Under the pieces are notes generated by a model. It saw only the letters and a program-made list of their open reading frames with translations. It was not told the DNA's origin and did not search any database. Shown here piece by piece: positions 6,025 to 8,783 of a DNA stretch of 8,783 nucleotides. Location of the stretch: the NCBI GenBank assembly GCA_031255275.1, contig JAIRSV010000172.1, positions 1 through 8,783 of the forward strand, read 5' to 3'. Numbering within the stretch: position 1 is the first letter of the stretch; every line of letters begins with the position of its first letter. The position numbers were made by a program, and so were the translations under genes. Source of the stretch: Proteiniphilum sp. (GTDB taxonomy: Bacteria > Bacteroidota > Bacteroidia > Bacteroidales > Dysgonomonadaceae).

Positions 6025-7608
6025 ATGAAGAAGATCACTTATATTCTCTTTTCATTATTTATTCTTTCGGCGCCTCTGTTTTCCCAGAGCGAAGTAGATG
6101 CCTTGCGTTTTTCGAGAGAAGATCTTTACGGCACAGCCCGTGCCATGTCGATGGGAGGAGCCTTCGGCGCCCTGGGGGGCGACCAGACCGGCATATCCAT
6201 AAATCCTGCCGGCATAGCAATCTATCGCAGTTCCGAAGTGGTCGGCACGCTGAATATGTCGAGTGAAACCTCAACGGTCGGAGGCTATGACGCCAATAAG
6301 ACCCGTTTCAATCTGGACAACTTCGGGTTCGTAGGTTATTTCCCGCTGAGGAATGACGTGATGCCGCTGGTTAATTTCGGGTTCTCTTATGATAAGGTGA
6401 AGTCGTTCGACAAAAATATTTCGGCATTTGGCTCCCCCCGCAGCACACTGATAGATTTTATTTACGACGACTATCAGATTCGTTCGGGAAACGGAGCGAT
6501 CGGGAGTCCCGATGATCTGGTGTGGGTCGAAGATGAGTATGATCCGTTTTTATCCCAGCCCTGGTTACCTGCACTGGGACGCAACAGCTTTCTTCTCCAC
6601 CCTAACCAGGAAGGTTCCGCACTTATCCCGTTGAAAACCGGAGAATTTCGTCCCGACAGTGAATTGGGTCTGCGTGAGAAGGGATATATCAGTAAGTATA
6701 ACTTCACGGCGGGGACTGCCATCAATAATGTATTGAATCTGGGTGTAGCGCTGACAATTCAGAATATATCCTACAGTCTCCATTCCTTTTATGCGGAAAA
6801 TTACAACAACAGTAGCAGAAGCTGGTACGAACTGAATAACTGGATGTCGGCAAGCGGAGCGAGCGTAGGAGGTAAGTTCGGACTGATCTATCGGCCGGTA
6901 AATTCCTTACGGATCGGCCTTGCCTGGCATACACCCACCTGGGTCGCAATCACGGAAACCTATAAGGCCGAATTGCTGGAAGATATGGAATCGTTTGTTC
7001 CCGAGTATGTGGCGTATGAAAATGGAGGCTTCCATACGGCCGAGTTCCTGAACGATTATGACCTGACAACACCCGGAAAGATAGTTGCCAGCGTGGCAAC
7101 CGTATTGGGTAATAACTTTATCGCCAGTCTGGATTATGAAGCAATGGATTACGGTAAGATGAAGTTAAAAGTTCCGACCAACTCCTCACTCAGTCGAGAC
7201 TGGTATGATTTCGATAACGAAGTTATAGAGAAGGATCATAAGCTGACATCCACCGTGAGGGTCGGAACGGAGTACCGCTTTACGCCACAATTTTCCGGCA
7301 GGCTGGGGTATGCCTGGATGCAAAATCCCTATCAAGCCGATTTCGTAAAACTGGGATATGCATCCATCGCCGGATCGAATACGATTTTCAGGATGGAAGG
7401 AGACACCCATTACTTTACGGGAGGATTCGGGTATCGTTTCAACAGAAACGTCTATCTCGATATGGCCGTTATGTATAAAACTCAGAAAGATGATCTCTAT
7501 CCGTTCCCCAATACATATGACGGTGCTGATTTGATCATCGATGCAGCTCCTTTTTCTCTCAAGAACAGTGCTGTCAGGGGACTGCTTACATTAGGGTACA
7601 GGTTTTAG
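6025..7608 (+). CDS. OmpP1/FadL-family outer membrane protein
   Basis: From 6025 the protein has 527 residues. It has a signal peptide (MKKITYIL start, cleavage probably near residue 20, LFS|QSE), then the family hallmark at residues 39-70: RAMSMGGAFGALGGD leading to the NPAG motif (60-63). The rest alternates polar and aromatic beta-strands, and the last strand ends in LGYRF with a terminal Phe, the usual outer-membrane barrel insertion signal. OmpP1/FadL proteins form 14-stranded barrels that carry hydrophobic compounds such as fatty acids or aromatics inward. Homologues in Bacteroides are sometimes labelled 'hemin receptor', for which I see no sequence evidence. The ligand is unknown. An in-frame ATG at 6001 would add eight residues, but the MKK start gives a proper signal peptide. 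The gene follows the repeat-protein gene by 29 bases and is probably co-transcribed with it. It ends at a strong terminator. Confidence 0.93.
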   Translation: MKKITYILFSLFILSAPLFSQSEVDALRFSREDLYGTARAMSMGGAFGALGGDQTGISINPAGIAIYRSSEVVGTLNMSSETSTVGGYDANKTRFNLDNFGFVGYFPLRNDVMPLVNFGFSYDKVKSFDKNISAFGSPRSTLIDFIYDDYQIRSGNGAIGSPDDLVWVEDEYDPFLSQPWLPALGRNSFLLHPNQEGSALIPLKTGEFRPDSELGLREKGYISKYNFTAGTAINNVLNLGVALTIQNISYSLHSFYAENYNNSSRSWYELNNWMSASGASVGGKFGLIYRPVNSLRIGLAWHTPTWVAITETYKAELLEDMESFVPEYVAYENGGFHTAEFLNDYDLTTPGKIVASVATVLGNNFIASLDYEAMDYGKMKLKVPTNSSLSRDWYDFDNEVIEKDHKLTSTVRVGTEYRFTPQFSGRLGYAWMQNPYQADFVKLGYASIAGSNTIFRMEGDTHYFTGGFGYRFNRNVYLDMAVMYKTQKDDLYPFPNTYDGADLIIDAAPFSLKNSAVRGLLTLGYRF

Positions 7609-7638
7609 AATCAATAATGAACTTCAGTCACAAAGAGG

Positions 7639-7666
7639 GCCGGGAAATTAAATTCCCGGCTTTTTT
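7639..7666 (+). terminator. intrinsic terminator of the repeat-protein/OMP operon
   Basis: GCCGGGAA (7639-7646) pairs perfectly with TTCCCGGC (7653-7660) around a 6-base loop ATTAAA, followed by six T residues (7661-7666). It lies 31 bases after the stop codon of the barrel gene. Confidence 0.92.
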
Positions 7667-7858
7667 ACTGTTTGAGAATAATGACTGTCCGGTAAACATT
7701 GAAGGATTTCCATTTCCGGTCATCCGGCACATTTGCTTTTCATTGCGCAAGAGCATCCCGCAGCGGAAGATATGATGAAACGCTTTTGAAAGAATAGTTT
7801 GAGCGTAATACTTGGAAATAACCGGCAGTGAAACGCGAAAAAGAATCTGTAAAAGCAC
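7667..7858. other. non-coding intergenic stretch before panB
   Basis: With the terminator and promoter that flank it, this makes a gap of 311 bases between the barrel gene and panB. I find no convincing ORF, tRNA or riboswitch. Several CCGG-containing words (CCGGTAA, CCGGTCATCCGG, AACCGGC) recur but form no strong stem. An in-frame upstream ATG for panB at 7812 is not credible as a start. Confidence 0.5.
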
Positions 7859-7866
7859 TACCTTTG
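7859..7866 (+). promoter_or_regulatory. Bacteroidetes -7 promoter element upstream of panB
   Basis: TACCTTTG is a perfect TAnnTTTG match, 53 bases before the panB ATG at 7920. There is no clear TTTG -33 box at the expected spacing. Its presence shows that panB can be transcribed independently of the barrel operon. Confidence 0.55.
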
Positions 7867-7919
7867 CCGCGCGGGACAACATCCATTGTCGGCGTAAACC
7901 AGTAAAAACTGTAAAACAA

Positions 7920-8759
7920 ATGTCAGAAGATAAAAAAGGGTATCTTGCCCCCACCGGTAACCGGAAGAAAGTAACTGCGCTCCGTCTGCGCGAGATGAAG
8001 CAGCAGGGCGAAAAAATATCGATGCTTACGGCCTACGATTACTCTATGGCGTCTGTGATTGACCAGGCGGGTATAGATGTGATTTTGGTAGGAGATTCGG
8101 CCTCCAACGTGATGGCGGGAAACAGCACCACCTTGCCGGTGACGGTAGACCAGATGATTTATCATGGCCGGTCGGTGATGAACGGAGTAAAGCGAGCGAT
8201 GGTGGTGATAGACATGCCATTCGGCAGTTACCAGGGAAATCCTTACGAAGCGGTCGCCAACGCGGTGAGAATCATGAAAGAGACGCAAGCCGACTGTCTG
8301 AAGCTGGAGGGAGGAAAAGAGGTACTCGAATCGGTCAGGGCTATCCTGAACGCCGGTATTCCCGTAACGGGACATTTGGGACTGATGCCGCAGTCGATCA
8401 ACAAATATGGAACGTATGCCGTCCGTGCAAAGGAAGAGGGGGAAGCGGGAAAGTTGATGGAAGACGCCCTGCTGTTGCAGGAAGCAGGATGCTGTGCCGT
8501 CGTGCTGGAAAAAATTCCGGCCGGACTGGCCGGAAAAGTGACGGAGGAACTCACCATTCCGACAATAGGAATCGGCGCCGGGCCGCATGTGGACGGGCAG
8601 GTGCTGGTGATACACGATATGCTGGGGATGAACAATGACTTTTCTCCCCGTTTCCTGCGCAGATACGCCAACCTGTTCGATGATATTACGGCGGCTGTCC
8701 GGCAGTATGTAAATGACGTAAAATCGTCCGGATTCCCCTCGGAAGGAGAGAGCTATTAG
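7920..8759 (+). CDS. panB: 3-methyl-2-oxobutanoate hydroxymethyltransferase (ketopantoate hydroxymethyltransferase)
   Basis: PanB transfers a hydroxymethyl group from 5,10-methylenetetrahydrofolate to 2-oxoisovalerate, giving ketopantoate, the first committed step of pantothenate and coenzyme A synthesis. The 279-residue TIM barrel is complete. Visible landmarks are LTAYDYSMA (36-44), the Mg-binding D59 in LVGDSASNV and D98 in VIDMPFGSY, K128 and E130 in LKLEGG, H152 in GHLGLMPQS, the catalytic E197 in VLEKIPA, and IGIGAGPHVDGQVLV further on. These correspond in order and spacing to D45, D84, K112, E114, H136 and E181 of the E. coli enzyme as I remember it. The frame is open to 7812, but the 36 extra residues have no family counterpart and would begin before the -7 element at 7859-7866, so 7920 is the start. 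There is no Shine-Dalgarno. PanC and PanD are not in the window. Confidence 0.97.
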   Translation: MSEDKKGYLAPTGNRKKVTALRLREMKQQGEKISMLTAYDYSMASVIDQAGIDVILVGDSASNVMAGNSTTLPVTVDQMIYHGRSVMNGVKRAMVVIDMPFGSYQGNPYEAVANAVRIMKETQADCLKLEGGKEVLESVRAILNAGIPVTGHLGLMPQSINKYGTYAVRAKEEGEAGKLMEDALLLQEAGCCAVVLEKIPAGLAGKVTEELTIPTIGIGAGPHVDGQVLVIHDMLGMNNDFSPRFLRRYANLFDDITAAVRQYVNDVKSSGFPSEGESY

Positions 8760-8783
8760 TTCAAGGGATAAGGTGATTCGGCG

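Noticed and set aside
7812..7919. A 36-residue N-terminal extension of PanB
   Set aside because: It starts before the perfect -7 element at 7859-7866, and PanB proteins normally begin a few residues ahead of the region starting here at 7920.
7628..7954. A 108-residue - strand ORF between the barrel gene and panB
   Set aside because: It overlaps the terminator and the panB start, has no recognisable motif and no promoter or ribosome site.
1..8783. A previously undescribed multi-gene system
   Set aside because: Apart from the repeat-protein/barrel pair, the genes stand singly with their own promoters and terminators and belong to unrelated families. Nothing indicates a defence island, toxin-antitoxin pair or mobile element.

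Overview
The window looks like ordinary chromosome of a Bacteroidales bacterium, of the Bacteroides/Parabacteroides kind; I cannot fix the genus. The evidence is a DUF6261 protein, a DUF4382 lipoprotein, a Bacteroidetes-style SPOR lipoprotein, an OmpP1/FadL outer-membrane protein, perfect copies of the Bacteroidetes -7 promoter element (TAnnTTTG) before several genes, and the general lack of Shine-Dalgarno sequences. No RNA gene, insertion sequence, CRISPR array, attachment site or plasmid function is visible.

Layout. Positions 1-651 hold the 3' part of a DUF6261 gene (+). A perfect 13-bp hairpin separates it from a convergent DEDDh exonuclease gene (721-1233, -). Upstream of the exonuclease, on the same strand, is a lipoprotein gene (1346-1945, -) whose product resembles the pro-region of secreted trypsin-like proteases but has no protease domain. 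A divergent intergenic region (1946-2123) leads to a DUF4382 lipoprotein (2124-2957, +). Next come a SPOR-domain lipoprotein (3065-3577, +), a strong terminator, and a PhnP-like metallo-beta-lactamase-fold hydrolase (3686-4444, +) that starts only 14 bases after the terminator's T-run.

From 4652 to 7608 a two-gene operon encodes a secreted protein of extreme composition (a Trp/Tyr/Gly repeat block followed by a long Ser/Arg/Gly tail) and an OmpP1/FadL-family barrel. It ends at a clear terminator. After about 250 non-coding bases comes panB (7920-8759, +), the first committed enzyme of pantothenate synthesis, with its own -7 element.

Most of the window concerns the cell envelope: three predicted lipoproteins, one exported repeat protein and one outer-membrane barrel. 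The exonuclease, MBL hydrolase and PanB are cytoplasmic housekeeping enzymes. I see no multi-gene defence or mobile system. The parts that deserve a second look are the stand-alone prodomain-like lipoprotein, the repeat-protein/barrel pair, the MBL gene lying directly behind a terminator, and a change in strand composition from C-rich to G-rich on the + strand across the window.
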